From assembly GCA_947175605.1 (NCBI GenBank), contig CAMWNH010000001.1:62001-126000 (forward strand): 64,000 nt of DNA. The letters run 5' to 3'. The notes beneath the pieces were generated by a model. That model ran no database searches and was not told the DNA's origin. It was given only the letters and a program-made list of their open reading frames with translations. Source of the stretch: an uncultured Porphyromonadaceae bacterium. Lineage in GTDB: Bacteria > Bacteroidota > Bacteroidia > Bacteroidales > Muribaculaceae. Below are positions 25,412-34,147 of the stretch, in pieces. The first letter of the stretch is position 1, and every line of letters starts with the position of its first letter. Both the position numbers and the translations under genes were made by a program.

Positions 25412-26008
25412 TCAGTGGCCCATGGCCATGAGGCGAATCCATTTGCGGTAGCCCAGCAGGGCTATTACGGTATAGATGCCGTAGAGGATGCCGTAGAGCG
25501 GAATGCCCTTGTAGAAATACAGGCCGCACGACACGATGTCCACCACAGCCCACACAAGCCATTGCTCGAGATATTTCCGTGCCAGCATCCATGTCGCTGT
25601 CATGGAGAGGGCCGTGGTCAGGGCATCCAGCCAGGGCACCGTGCTGTTGGTGAAGTTTATGAGCACGAAAGCTATCAGCAGATACACCGCGGCCGTCACG
25701 ACGCCCGTTGCCGCCAGACGCCGGAGCGGAAAGTGCGAAATGCGCAGCGTCTCGTGCGCCTTGTCGCGCTTTGCCTTGTCGCGGCCGCTCCATGCCAGGA
25801 GGCCGTAGACGGCCATGACAAGGTAGTAGATATTCATCGTGAAGTCGGCATAGAGCCCCGCGCGGAAGTAGACCCACATCGACATGCAGGGCATCAGCAG
25901 CCCGGCCAGCCAGAGCAGGCGGTTGGCCTTGAATTCCCAGTAGAGATAGAGCAGCCCTATGAGAAAGCCGCCGAGCTCCATCGCGTTGTCAAATGTGAGC
26001 CACGTCAT
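25412..26008 (-). CDS. pnuT: Thiamine transporter, PnuC family (PnuT)
   Basis: Inner-membrane facilitator that takes up thiamine, driven by later pyrophosphorylation. 198 aa with about seven hydrophobic helices and the PnuC-family signature Q-W-L-V-W-A-V-V-D-I-V-S-C-G-L-Y-F. PnuC members carry different vitamins; thiamine is assigned here because the gene is translationally coupled (TGATG overlap at 26006-26010) to a TonB receptor under a TPP riboswitch. The thiamine pyrophosphokinase gene that often follows in Bacteroidetes is absent; a terminator comes next. Confidence 0.9.
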   Translation of the reverse strand: MTWLTFDNAMELGGFLIGLLYLYWEFKANRLLWLAGLLMPCMSMWVYFRAGLYADFTMNIYYLVMAVYGLLAWSGRDKAKRDKAHETLRISHFPLRRLAATGVVTAAVYLLIAFVLINFTNSTVPWLDALTTALSMTATWMLARKYLEQWLVWAVVDIVSCGLYFYKGIPLYGILYGIYTVIALLGYRKWIRLMAMGH

Positions 26009-28248
26009 CAGAATTTCACGTTGAGGGTTGCCATGAAGTGTGCGGGCGCCTGTGCGGCATAGCCGCTGTAGCGGTAGATAACTTTCTGGCCTTCGTCGTC
26101 CACGTAGTAGCCCGAGCCGGCATATCCGTTGCTCTCATACTTGGCGTTGAACACATTGTAGACCGTGGCGCCCAGGCGCACTTCCTTCAGCCCGAGAAGG
26201 CCGCGGAAAGTCCAGGAAGCCGAGAGATTGCTGAAGAAGTAGTGGGGCAGCGTCTGCTCCTCCACGCGGGCGTTGGTCATGTATTGTTTCGACACATAGT
26301 GGCTCTCGAGCGAGGCGTCGAGGCCGCGCCAGTGGAAGTTGAAGGCATTGTTGAGCGTGAAGTCGGGCGAGAAGGCGATGGGCGTGTTGCCGCAGTCGAT
26401 GGAGATGGGATTGGTCCACTCGTCCTCGTAGATGTATTCCACGAAGTTCTTGATGCGGTTGCGCGACAGCGTGGCGTTTATCTGCCAGTCGAACCATTTC
26501 ACGGGGCGTACACCCGCTTGCAGCTCGATGCCCGCGCGGTAGCTGTCGGGCACGTTCACGCTCATGGCGTTGCCCGTGTCGGAGAGCTGGCCCGTAAGCA
26601 CGAGCTGATTCTTGTAATCCATCCAATAAAGATTGACGCCACCCGTGAAAATATGGTGCTTGAAAGTATAGCCCAGCTCGTAGTCGAACATGCGCTCGGC
26701 CTTGGGCTCGTGGCCCGGGTCGGCATCCGTGAAGTTGTCGTGTGTAGGCTCCTTGTGGGCCACGCTCCATGACGCGAATGCACGGTGGCGCCCGTCGTTC
26801 GAGGCCCAGTTCAGGCCCAGCTTCGGGTTGAAGAAATTATACCGCTTGTCGATGTCGAGCTGCTGGGGCGCCGAGGTGTTGTAGTCGTAGGTGTCGGACG
26901 TGCCCTTGATCGTGTAGTGTATGCCACGGTACTGCAGGTCGGCGTAGGCCGTGAGGCCGTGGCCGGCGTCCACGTTCGCGCGGGCGTAGATGTTGCCGTC
27001 GAGCTTTTCGCCCAGGTGGCGGTAGTATTCCTGCGAAGGATTGAGCGCGCCCACATAGTTGCGCACCCATTCCACCGTGCCGAAGTGATGGCCTCGGAAA
27101 TTGTTGAGCGCTCCGCCCAGGGTGGCGTGCACGCGTCCGTGGTGCCAGTTGAGCGAGAACATGCCTCCGCCGAATCCGTTGGCGAGACTCTTGTCGCGGA
27201 TGAGGTCGCTTTTCTTCACCACCGTGCCGTCCTCGAGCGTATAAGGCTCGAGACCGTATTCGATCAGCGTGCGCTTGGTCTTGTACTGCTCGTAGTAGCC
27301 GTTGCCCTTGGTATAGTGCAGGGCCACGTTCAGATGCCACTCCGAGCCTATGTCCTGTCCCCAGTGCAGCTGGAAGTGGTGTTGCGTGTAGTTGTCCGTC
27401 TGGTTGGGATAGTAGGCCGTGTTGCCGTCGCTGTCCGTGTACTCGCCGCAGGGATTGTAGCGGCGCCCGTACTTCTCCATGTCCTCGCGCGAGGCGTAGT
27501 CCCAGGCCATGTAAGTCTGCTCCTTGCCGCCGAAGGCCAGCAGGCGCACGTTCGTGCCCCCGTTCGTGTAGGCCGCCTGTCCAAAGTAGCTCCAGAGCTT
27601 CGAGAACGCGCGGTCGATGTAGCCGTCCGTTCCCGCGTGCGATATGCGCGCATCGGCGCTCCAGTGCTCGCCCAGCAGGCCCGTGCCCACGCGCAGGCTC
27701 TCCTTGTTGGTGTTGTACATGCCGTAGCTGCCCGCAAATTCCGCATAGGGCTCGTAGGAGGGAGCGTCTGTAATCAGGTTTATCGAGCCGCCGAAAGCTC
27801 CCGCGCCGTTGGCGCTCGTGCCGGCGCCGCGCTGAATCTGCACGTCGCGCACGCTTGCCGCTATGTCAGGCATGTTCACCCAGTAGACGTTGTGGGTCTC
27901 GGCATCGTTCACCGGCACACCGTTCGTGGTGATGTTGATGCGCTGGGAGTCAGAGCCGCGTATTCGCAGGCCCGTATAGCCCATGCCGGCGCCGGCATCG
28001 CTCGTAGCAAGCAGCGAAGGCGTCATGCCCAGCAGAAAGGGCATGTCGCGGCCGTCGTTGGCGCGGTCGAGTTCTGATTTCGTAACGTTGGTGAAGGCCA
28101 CGGGAGTCGTGGCGGTGGCGCGGTTGGCCAATACTTCCACATCCTGCAGACGGATTACGGATGAGTCGGCGGCCGTTTCGGCCCCGACAGCGTGAACACA
28201 CGGCACAATAGCCGCCGTGGCCACGACGAAGAACAGATGTCTCTTCAT
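26008..28248 (-). CDS. TonB-dependent receptor, probable thiamine receptor
   Basis: Outer-membrane active transporter, 746 aa. Signal peptide residues 1-24; no N-terminal carboxypeptidase-like domain, so it is a plain FecA/BtuB-type receptor rather than a SusC. TonB box region V-I-R-L-Q-D-V-E-V; plug domain (about 45-160) with I-R-G-S-D-S-Q-R-I-N-I-T and V-Q-I-Q-R-G-A-G-T-S; 22-stranded barrel thereafter, ending in L-N-V-K-F with the terminal aromatic. The substrate is inferred from the TPP riboswitch and the coupled pnuT. Confidence 0.92.
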   Translation of the reverse strand: MKRHLFFVVATAAIVPCVHAVGAETAADSSVIRLQDVEVLANRATATTPVAFTNVTKSELDRANDGRDMPFLLGMTPSLLATSDAGAGMGYTGLRIRGSDSQRINITTNGVPVNDAETHNVYWVNMPDIAASVRDVQIQRGAGTSANGAGAFGGSINLITDAPSYEPYAEFAGSYGMYNTNKESLRVGTGLLGEHWSADARISHAGTDGYIDRAFSKLWSYFGQAAYTNGGTNVRLLAFGGKEQTYMAWDYASREDMEKYGRRYNPCGEYTDSDGNTAYYPNQTDNYTQHHFQLHWGQDIGSEWHLNVALHYTKGNGYYEQYKTKRTLIEYGLEPYTLEDGTVVKKSDLIRDKSLANGFGGGMFSLNWHHGRVHATLGGALNNFRGHHFGTVEWVRNYVGALNPSQEYYRHLGEKLDGNIYARANVDAGHGLTAYADLQYRGIHYTIKGTSDTYDYNTSAPQQLDIDKRYNFFNPKLGLNWASNDGRHRAFASWSVAHKEPTHDNFTDADPGHEPKAERMFDYELGYTFKHHIFTGGVNLYWMDYKNQLVLTGQLSDTGNAMSVNVPDSYRAGIELQAGVRPVKWFDWQINATLSRNRIKNFVEYIYEDEWTNPISIDCGNTPIAFSPDFTLNNAFNFHWRGLDASLESHYVSKQYMTNARVEEQTLPHYFFSNLSASWTFRGLLGLKEVRLGATVYNVFNAKYESNGYAGSGYYVDDEGQKVIYRYSGYAAQAPAHFMATLNVKF

Positions 28249-28252
28249 ACTT

Positions 28253-28356
28253 TTTTCTCTACGCCGGTATTACCCGGATCAGGTTCAAAGGGTATGATCT
28301 CAGCTTCGGCGCCGTGTCCCTCCGGACTGCGGCTACTGCCGTCGCACCCCTAAAAT
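28253..28356 (-). promoter_or_regulatory. TPP riboswitch (thi element)
   Basis: The conserved aptamer cores are present on the minus strand: GGGGTGC at the 5' side, CTGAGA, and ACCCTTTGAACCTGATC followed by GGGTAATACC. The 3' edge of the aptamer is about 10 nt from the ATG at 28248, so thiamine pyrophosphate most likely blocks ribosome access directly rather than causing early termination. Confidence 0.96.
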
Positions 28357-28370
28357 TTTTCTTGTCGCCG

Positions 28371-28378
28371 CAAAGTTA
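28371..28378 (-). promoter_or_regulatory. -7 box of the thiamine operon
   Basis: TAACTTTG on the minus strand just upstream of the riboswitch. A clear TTTG -33 box is not visible at the expected distance. Confidence 0.55.
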
Positions 28379-28515
28379 CAACATTTCTCCGAAACTTCCG
28401 CACGATGGAGGGAGGAGATTTTTAATATCAATTGAATGAAGGGATCTAAGTATCCTTAATACAGGAAGCCGAAGAGCCAGAGGGGAATTTTGTTCCGAGA
28501 TTGGTGCAAAAAGTG

Positions 28516-28564
28516 AAATTGTTCCTTCGATAGTACAATTTGCAAAATTGTTCCTTTGATGGAC
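28516..28564. repeat. Direct repeat pair beside xerD
   Basis: AAATTGTTCCTTCGATAGTAC at 28516-28536 and a near copy, AAATTGTTCCTTTGATGGAC, at 28545-28564. The second copy also forms a palindrome with the spacer (ACAATTT-GC-AAAATTGT, 28535-28551). Origin unknown. Confidence 0.5.
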
Positions 28565-28583
28565 CAATCCGGGCTGGTAAGGG

Positions 28584-29483
28584 TCAGCTGCGGATGTTGC
28601 GCGGATGGTGGAGCAGTATTTCCTCGCGCAGCTGCGTCGTGTCGAGGTGGAGATATATCTCCGTGGTGGCTATGGATTCGTGGCCCAGCATCTGCTGGAT
28701 TGCGCGCAAGTTGGCTCCTCCTTCGAGAAGATGGGTGGCGAAGGAATGCCGCAACGTATGGGGCGAAACCGTTTTCTTCACGCCGGCGGCTGCCGCCAGG
28801 TCGCGAACGATGTAGAACACCATCACGCGCGAAAGCCTGCGTCCGCGTGAGTTCAGAAACACGATTCCCTCCTCGCCCGGCTTGGCGTCGGCCTGCATAC
28901 GCTCGGGCATATAGTCAGCCAGCGCGCGACGGGCAGTGGCGCTCAGAGGCACCAGACGTTCCTTGGAGCCCTTGCCCTCCACAAGCACTATGCCCTCGTC
29001 GATGTGCACCCGGCCCAGTGTAAGGTTGCAGAGCTCGCTCACACGCAGCCCCGAGCCATAGAGCATTTCGATGATGGCACGGTTGCGCGCGTCCAGCGGC
29101 GGAGCCAGCGCGTTGCAGGCCTCTATCATGCCTTCTATCTCCTCCAGCGAGAGCACGGCCGGAAGACGGCGCGTGCCTCGCGGCGTATCGAGCTGGGAGG
29201 CCGGGCTTGAAGCAATGTATCCCTCGAGCTCGAGCCATGCGTAGAACGAGCGTATGCCCGCCAGAATTCGGGCCGTGGATGTGGCCGAGATGCCCAGGTC
29301 GCAGAGCTCGTCAAGAAAGGCTCGCAGATCATCGGTCGTGGCTTCCGCTTCCTCCATGCCCCGGCTTTCGAGCCAGCCGTGAAGCTTGGTCAGGTCCGAG
29401 AGGTAGGCTTCGCGCGTATTCTCGGCCAGGCCGCGTTCCAGCAGCAGATATGCCGTGTATTCCTTCAGGTGGCGCATGGGCAT
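28584..29483 (-). CDS. xerD: Tyrosine recombinase XerD
   Basis: Site-specific recombinase that resolves chromosome dimers at dif. N-terminal SAM-like core-binding domain (residues 5-90), C-terminal catalytic domain (110-290). All active-site residues are visible: Arg in G-S-G-L-R-V-S-E, Lys in G-K-G-S-K-E-R, H-T-L-R-H-S-F-A-T-H, His in G-H-E-S-I, and the nucleophile Tyr in T-T-E-I-Y. Ends in H-H-P-R-N like Bacteroidetes XerD. Length 299 aa is standard. No integron or element boundary is adjacent, so this is the housekeeping enzyme. Confidence 0.93.
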   Translation of the reverse strand: MPMRHLKEYTAYLLLERGLAENTREAYLSDLTKLHGWLESRGMEEAEATTDDLRAFLDELCDLGISATSTARILAGIRSFYAWLELEGYIASSPASQLDTPRGTRRLPAVLSLEEIEGMIEACNALAPPLDARNRAIIEMLYGSGLRVSELCNLTLGRVHIDEGIVLVEGKGSKERLVPLSATARRALADYMPERMQADAKPGEEGIVFLNSRGRRLSRVMVFYIVRDLAAAAGVKKTVSPHTLRHSFATHLLEGGANLRAIQQMLGHESIATTEIYLHLDTTQLREEILLHHPRNIRS

Positions 29484-29496
29484 AGGGTGGGCGCGC

Positions 29497-30192
29497 TTAT
29501 ATCGTGCCCTGTTCCACGAGGCTGGCTATACGCTCCAGCGTGGCGTCCTGCTCGTTCTTTTCGGGGCGGAAATCACTCTTCAGACTCACGCCGAAAAGCT
29601 TGCCGAATCCCTGCCAGAAGCCCGCGCGGAAAGCCCCCAGAAAAGCCTTTACGATGTCGTAGGAACTCTGGTGCGTCTCGCGTTGAACGAGCTTCACCAG
29701 CACGCGGGCCTGACGCTTCGAAAAGCGCCGCAGAATGGGCTTGTACTGCTTGTAGAGCGCCCCCTCCATCTGTTTCAGATATGCCTCGCGCTCCTTCTGC
29801 GTCGGGAAGGTCTCGAGATACTCGTAGGTTTCGATTAGAGTCTCGGCTATCAGCTTGGCATAGGGCAGCGTCAGCTTCACGTCGCGCACCGTGCGCCAGT
29901 ACTCCTGCTCCTGCTTCTTGTTCTTGAACTTCATGGCCGGATACACCGTGAGTTCGCGCAGGTAGAAGTGTATTATCGAGTCTCCGTTTTCATCGAAACG
30001 CCAGTTGAAGCCGCGGATATACTGAGGCTTGTACTCACCTATGGCGTCGATAGGCGTGTCGGAAGTCATCACACGTGCCTCAGTCGCCTCAGTGCTTTTT
30101 TTCTTTACCGCGCGGGCGGATGCAGGCTGAGCCGACGCTACGAGCGACAGCACAGCCACGACAAACACTATGACACCTCGGGTAATGCTCAT
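29497..30192 (-). CDS. DUF4294-type exported protein
   Basis: 231 aa. The open frame reaches 30387 inside nadB, but the ATG at 30192 (M-S-I-T-R-G-V-I-V-F) overlaps the nadB stop by 4 nt and gives a signal peptide (residues 1-25), so it is chosen. The body (I-N-R-like W-R-F-D-E-N-G-D, L-R-E-L-T-V-Y-P, T-L-P-Y-A-K, L-K-Q-M-E-G-A-L, R-R-F-S-K-R-Q-A-R-V-L-V-K-L-V-Q-R-E) matches the conserved Bacteroidetes family DUF4294, function unknown. Likely co-transcribed with nadB. Confidence 0.8.
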   Translation of the reverse strand: MSITRGVIVFVVAVLSLVASAQPASARAVKKKSTEATEARVMTSDTPIDAIGEYKPQYIRGFNWRFDENGDSIIHFYLRELTVYPAMKFKNKKQEQEYWRTVRDVKLTLPYAKLIAETLIETYEYLETFPTQKEREAYLKQMEGALYKQYKPILRRFSKRQARVLVKLVQRETHQSSYDIVKAFLGAFRAGFWQGFGKLFGVSLKSDFRPEKNEQDATLERIASLVEQGTI

Positions 30193-31772
30193 AGGCCCGG
30201 CTCCTTCGCTGCAGGCGGATAGTCGAGCGTATAGTGCAGTCCGCGCGATTCCTTGCGCTCCTTGGCCTGGCGCATGATGAGATAGCCCACGTTGATGATG
30301 TTGCGCAGCTCGCATATTTCGCGCGACACCTTCGAGCGCTTGAAGAGGTCCTCCGTCTCCTCGTAGAGGATGTCGAGGCGGTTCCATGCGCGGTCAAGGC
30401 GCAGGTCGGAACGCACGATGCCGACGTATGTGCCCATGATCTGGCCCACTTCGCGGGCGCTCTGCGTGATGAGCACCATCTCCTCGGGCGAGCGCGTGCC
30501 CTCGTCGTTCCATGCCGGCACGTCGTCGCGCAGACTCACGTATTTCACCTCCTCGCGGGCGTGGCGTGCGGCCGCGTCTGCATAGACCACCGCTTCGATC
30601 AGCGAGTTCGAGGCGAGACGGTTGCCCCCGTGCAGCCCCGTGCACGAGCATTCGCCCAGTGCGTAGAGGTGGCGTATGCTCGACTCCCCGTTGCCGTCCA
30701 CCTGGATGCCGCCGCATAGATAGTGCGCGGCCGGTGCGACGGGGATGTAGTCGCGGGTGATGTCTATGCCCAGTTCAAGACACTTGCGGTAGATGTTCGG
30801 GAAGTGGCGGCGCGTTTCCTCGGGGTCCTTGTGCGTCACGTCGAGATACACGTGGTCGTCGCCGTTGAGTTTCATCTCCGAGTCGATGGCGCGTGCCACT
30901 ATGTCGCGCGGAGCCAGCGAGAGACGAGGGTCATACTTGTGCATGAACTCCTCGCCGCGCAGATTGCGGAGCACGGCTCCGTAGCCGCGCATGGCCTCGG
31001 TTATGAGGAAGGAAGGACGGTCGCCGGGATGATACAGCGCCGTGGGGTGGAACTGGATGAACTCCATATCCTTGACCGTGCCCTTGGCGCGGTACACCAT
31101 GGCTATGCCGTCGCCTGTGGCCACAAGGGGGTTGGTCGTGGTCTGATATACGGCGCCACAGCCACCCGTAGCCATGATGGTGACCTTCGAAAGGAAGGTA
31201 TCTACCGTCCCCGTGGCCATGTCCAGCACATATGCGCCATAGCAGCGGATGTCCTTGGTGCGTCGCGTCACGCGCTTGCCCAGGTGGTGCTGGGTGATGA
31301 TTTCGATGGCGAAATGATTCTCGAACACGTCGATATCCGGATTCTCACGCACGGCCTTGATCAGGCTCTGCTGGATTTCGAAGCCCGTGTTGTCGGCATG
31401 GTGCAGGATGCGGAACTCGCTGTGGCCGCCCTCGCGGTGCAGATCGAAGCTGCCGTCCTCGCGCTTGTCGAAGTCCACGCCCCATTCCAGGAGTTGACGT
31501 ATCTGCTCGGGAGCGCCCTTCACCACTTTCTCCACGGCCGCCGGGTCGCTGATCCAGTCGCCCGCCACCATTGTGTCGTGGATGTGTTTGTCGAAGTCAT
31601 CGACTTCGAGATTCGTCACGGAAGCCACGCCGCCCTGTGCCAGGGCGGTGTTGGCTTCGTCGAGAGTTGTCTTGCACACAAGTGCCACCCGGCCCGAGCC
31701 TGCCACTTTCAGGGCGAAGCTCATGCCGGCAATACCGGAACCTATGACGAGATAGTCGTATTTTCTTTCCAT
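30189..31772 (-). CDS. nadB: L-aspartate oxidase
   Basis: FAD enzyme oxidising L-aspartate to iminoaspartate, the substrate of NadA. Dinucleotide-binding motif V-I-G-S-G-I-A-G-M-S at residue 7, L-A-Q-G-G-V-A-S-V, A-T-G-G-C-G-A-V-Y, H-P-T-A-L-Y-H-P, and G-L-H-G-G-N-R-L-A-S-N-S-L. The C-terminal helical domain is complete. Length 527 aa. nadA is far away at 6990-7970; no nadC is in the window. Confidence 0.95.
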   Translation of the reverse strand: MERKYDYLVIGSGIAGMSFALKVAGSGRVALVCKTTLDEANTALAQGGVASVTNLEVDDFDKHIHDTMVAGDWISDPAAVEKVVKGAPEQIRQLLEWGVDFDKREDGSFDLHREGGHSEFRILHHADNTGFEIQQSLIKAVRENPDIDVFENHFAIEIITQHHLGKRVTRRTKDIRCYGAYVLDMATGTVDTFLSKVTIMATGGCGAVYQTTTNPLVATGDGIAMVYRAKGTVKDMEFIQFHPTALYHPGDRPSFLITEAMRGYGAVLRNLRGEEFMHKYDPRLSLAPRDIVARAIDSEMKLNGDDHVYLDVTHKDPEETRRHFPNIYRKCLELGIDITRDYIPVAPAAHYLCGGIQVDGNGESSIRHLYALGECSCTGLHGGNRLASNSLIEAVVYADAAARHAREEVKYVSLRDDVPAWNDEGTRSPEEMVLITQSAREVGQIMGTYVGIVRSDLRLDRAWNRLDILYEETEDLFKRSKVSREICELRNIINVGYLIMRQAKERKESRGLHYTLDYPPAAKEPGL

Positions 31773-31874
31773 CGCAGAATCAGAAAACTGGGGAGAATTT
31801 GAACTGTTCCTCGCGTTGAGGCGTGGCCGTGGCTTTCCGCGGCGCGGTCGTGCCGGCGTGGGGAGGGTGTAGTA

Positions 31875-32435
31875 TTATACGGTGAGAATTTCCTTCTCCT
31901 TGGCGGCGAAGATATCGTCGATGCGCTTCAGATACTTGTCGTGAAGTTTCTGCACGGTGGTCTCGGCGTCCTTCTCCACGTCCTCGGGCATGCCGTTCTT
32001 CACGGCCTTCTTCAGTCCGTCGATAGCCTCGCGGCGAGCATTGCGCACGCTCACCTTGGCATTCTCGGCCTCGGCCTTGCACTGCTTCACAAGGGCCTTG
32101 CGGCGGTCTTCCGTGAGCGGCGGAATCGACAGGCGGATCACCTCGCCGTTGTTCTCGGGCATGATGCCCAGCTCCGAGTTGATGATGGCCTTCTCGATTT
32201 CCTTGAACATGCTCTTTTCCCAGGGGGTGATGGCGATGGTGCGTGCGTCGGGCACGGACACGTTGGCTACATTGGAGATCGGAGCGGCGGACCCGTAATA
32301 GTCCACGCGTATGCCTTCAAGGATTTTGGCGTTGGCTTTGCCCGCGCGGATGCGCGCCAGTGTCTCGTCGAGATATTCCACGGCCATTTCCATCTTTTCT
32401 TCCGCGGGATTGATGTAGGTGCTGACTTCGCTCAT
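31875..32435 (-). CDS. frr: Ribosome recycling factor
   Basis: Splits post-termination ribosomes with EF-G. 186 aa, standard. Diagnostic stretches: [25 protein letters not shown], and R-R-K-A-L-V-K-Q-C. Follows pyrH by about 50 nt, the usual pyrH-frr pair of translation/nucleotide genes. Confidence 0.97.
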   Translation of the reverse strand: MSEVSTYINPAEEKMEMAVEYLDETLARIRAGKANAKILEGIRVDYYGSAAPISNVANVSVPDARTIAITPWEKSMFKEIEKAIINSELGIMPENNGEVIRLSIPPLTEDRRKALVKQCKAEAENAKVSVRNARREAIDGLKKAVKNGMPEDVEKDAETTVQKLHDKYLKRIDDIFAAKEKEILTV

Positions 32436-32487
32436 ATTGTTTGTGTTTTTGGGGGTTAGAGGGTTTGTAATGGCTTGGGGTGGGGTG

Positions 32488-33198
32488 TCAGTAGACCAGC
32501 GTGCCTATCTCGTCGCCGGACACTACCTTCAGAAGATTGTCGGGCGTGTCCATGTCGAAGACCACGATTTTCATGCCGTTTTCCTTGCAAAGTGTGGTAG
32601 CCGTGAGGTCCATGATGCGCAGGCCGCGGTTGTAGATTTCGTCGTATGTGATTTTGTCGAATTTCGTGGCCGTTGGGTCCTTCTCCGGATCCGCAGTGTA
32701 GATGCCGTCCACGCGGGTGCCCTTGAGCATCACCTCCGTGCGAAGCTCCACAGCGCGCAGGGCCGATGCCGTATCCGTGGTGAAGAACGGATTGCCCGTA
32801 CCGCCGGCGATTATCACAACACTGCCTGCATTCAGCAGCGCGTTGGCGCGATCGGTGGAATACTGCTCGCCCACGGGGAACATGCCTATGGATGTGAGCA
32901 CCGCCGCACGCTGGCCCGCATTCTCCAGAGCCGAGCTCAGAGCCAGGGAATTGATTACGGTGGCAAGCATGCCCATCTGGTCGCCCTTCACGCGGTCAAA
33001 GCCCTTGGCTGCGCCCGAAAGGCCGCGGAAGATATTGCCGCCGCCGATGACGATTGCCACTTTCACGCCCGCAGCCGCGAGTTTCGCGATCTGCGACGCA
33101 TACATATCGAGACGCTCCGTGTCGATGCCGTAGCCCTGGGCACCCATCAGCGATTCACCGCTGAGCTTGAGGAGGATTTTGCTGTATTTGGTTTCCAT
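32488..33198 (-). CDS. pyrH: UMP kinase
   Basis: Hexameric bacterial UMP kinase, feeding pyrimidine nucleotide synthesis. Motifs [32 protein letters not shown] and V-D-G-I-Y-T-A-D-P. The frame is open far upstream (to 33852) but homology starts at the ATG at 33198 ([14 protein letters not shown]), giving 236 aa. A consensus -7 box ends 4 nt before this ATG, which independently fixes the start and predicts a leaderless transcript. Confidence 0.96.
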   Translation of the reverse strand: METKYSKILLKLSGESLMGAQGYGIDTERLDMYASQIAKLAAAGVKVAIVIGGGNIFRGLSGAAKGFDRVKGDQMGMLATVINSLALSSALENAGQRAAVLTSIGMFPVGEQYSTDRANALLNAGSVVIIAGGTGNPFFTTDTASALRAVELRTEVMLKGTRVDGIYTADPEKDPTATKFDKITYDEIYNRGLRIMDLTATTLCKENGMKIVVFDMDTPDNLLKVVSGDEIGTLVY

Positions 33199-33202
33199 GT
33201 TG

Positions 33203-33235
33203 CAAAGATAGTATATTAATCGGACATTCTGCAAA
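33203..33235 (-). promoter_or_regulatory. pyrH promoter, 4 nt from the start codon
   Basis: On the minus strand TTTG (plus 33232-33235), 21 nt, then TATCTTTG (plus 33203-33210), CAAC and the ATG. The transcript should begin at or within a few bases of the start codon. Confidence 0.7.
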
Positions 33236-33272
33236 ACTTTACCTCCGAAAAACAGCCGTTTCTCCCGTGAGA

Positions 33273-34142
33273 TCAATATTCGCTGAAGAGTTTGGGCTTG
33301 ATGCAGATGCCTGCGCGGAGCTGTGAGTGGAATTGCTTGTAGTCCAGCAGGCCTTCGCCATAGCCGTTGTAGTATTGCACGAAGAAATACTGATTGTCGC
33401 CGCGCAGAATGCGCCACGCAAATTCCACAGTCGTATTCATATTCAGATTCCAGCCCTGACGTTTGGTCACGGTCACACCACCCACGAAACGCCGGTCGTT
33501 GCTCATTACTTGGAAGCCCGTCTGGAACAGGCCCGTATATTTGAGTAGGTCGCGGTTGTTGCCGCTGTCCACGATCGGAATCCATGCCTTCCCGTGCACC
33601 ATCAGGTTGGGAGTCACTATGATGTTTGCGGCCAGCGACACCTTGTTCCACGAGCGGCTCTCGTCGCCGTCGCGCCCGTTGCTCTCGTGTTCTATTATCA
33701 GCGAGAGCTTGCCTATGTAGCGGTTCTTCACGAAAAGTGGCTTCGTCAGGCCTATACCCGGATTGAAGTTCAGGTCCGTCATAGGCATGGACTCCTGAAG
33801 CACGTTCCAGAAGCATTTCTGCGAGTAGAACAGATACAGGTATGTTCCCCACGGAAGCGTGCTGCGCGTAAGCCTCTGCGCGATGGAGATTTGGAATTTG
33901 ATATTCGTGTTCATCTTCGTGGGCTTGGGGCCTATCGAAGGTCCGAAGATGAAGTAATTGTCCTTGTATAGCCCGAAGTACGGCTGATTGGAAAAGTCGC
34001 GTAGCACGCTATCCGTGGTCAGGGGCTCGAAGTCGTGGGTGGTCAGGATCTGTGCCCCGGTCTCGCGCGGACACACGAGACTCATAAAAGCCAACAGCAG
34101 AAGTGCGCTCAGGTGGTGCGTGGTGCAATATTTTCGGGCCAT
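33273..34142 (-). CDS. pldA: Outer-membrane phospholipase A
   Basis: OMPLA-type phospholipase in the outer membrane, hydrolysing phospholipids that reach the surface. Signal peptide residues 1-30 (ends E-T-G-A-Q). The active-site motif is E-H-E-S-N-G-R-D-G (His and Ser of the catalytic set) followed by S-R-S-W-N. The remainder is 12-strand barrel-like with many aromatic strand ends. Length 289 aa equals E. coli PldA. pdxB ends only 5 nt upstream of its start, so it belongs to the pdxB transcript. Confidence 0.88.
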   Translation of the reverse strand: MARKYCTTHHLSALLLLAFMSLVCPRETGAQILTTHDFEPLTTDSVLRDFSNQPYFGLYKDNYFIFGPSIGPKPTKMNTNIKFQISIAQRLTRSTLPWGTYLYLFYSQKCFWNVLQESMPMTDLNFNPGIGLTKPLFVKNRYIGKLSLIIEHESNGRDGDESRSWNKVSLAANIIVTPNLMVHGKAWIPIVDSGNNRDLLKYTGLFQTGFQVMSNDRRFVGGVTVTKRQGWNLNMNTTVEFAWRILRGDNQYFFVQYYNGYGEGLLDYKQFHSQLRAGICIKPKLFSEY

Positions 34143-34147
34143 ATGCG

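Noticed and set aside
26785-28077. Plus-strand open frame of 430 codons opposite the TonB receptor
   Set aside because: Arg/Val/Ala-rich shadow without domain features; the minus strand is a clear receptor.
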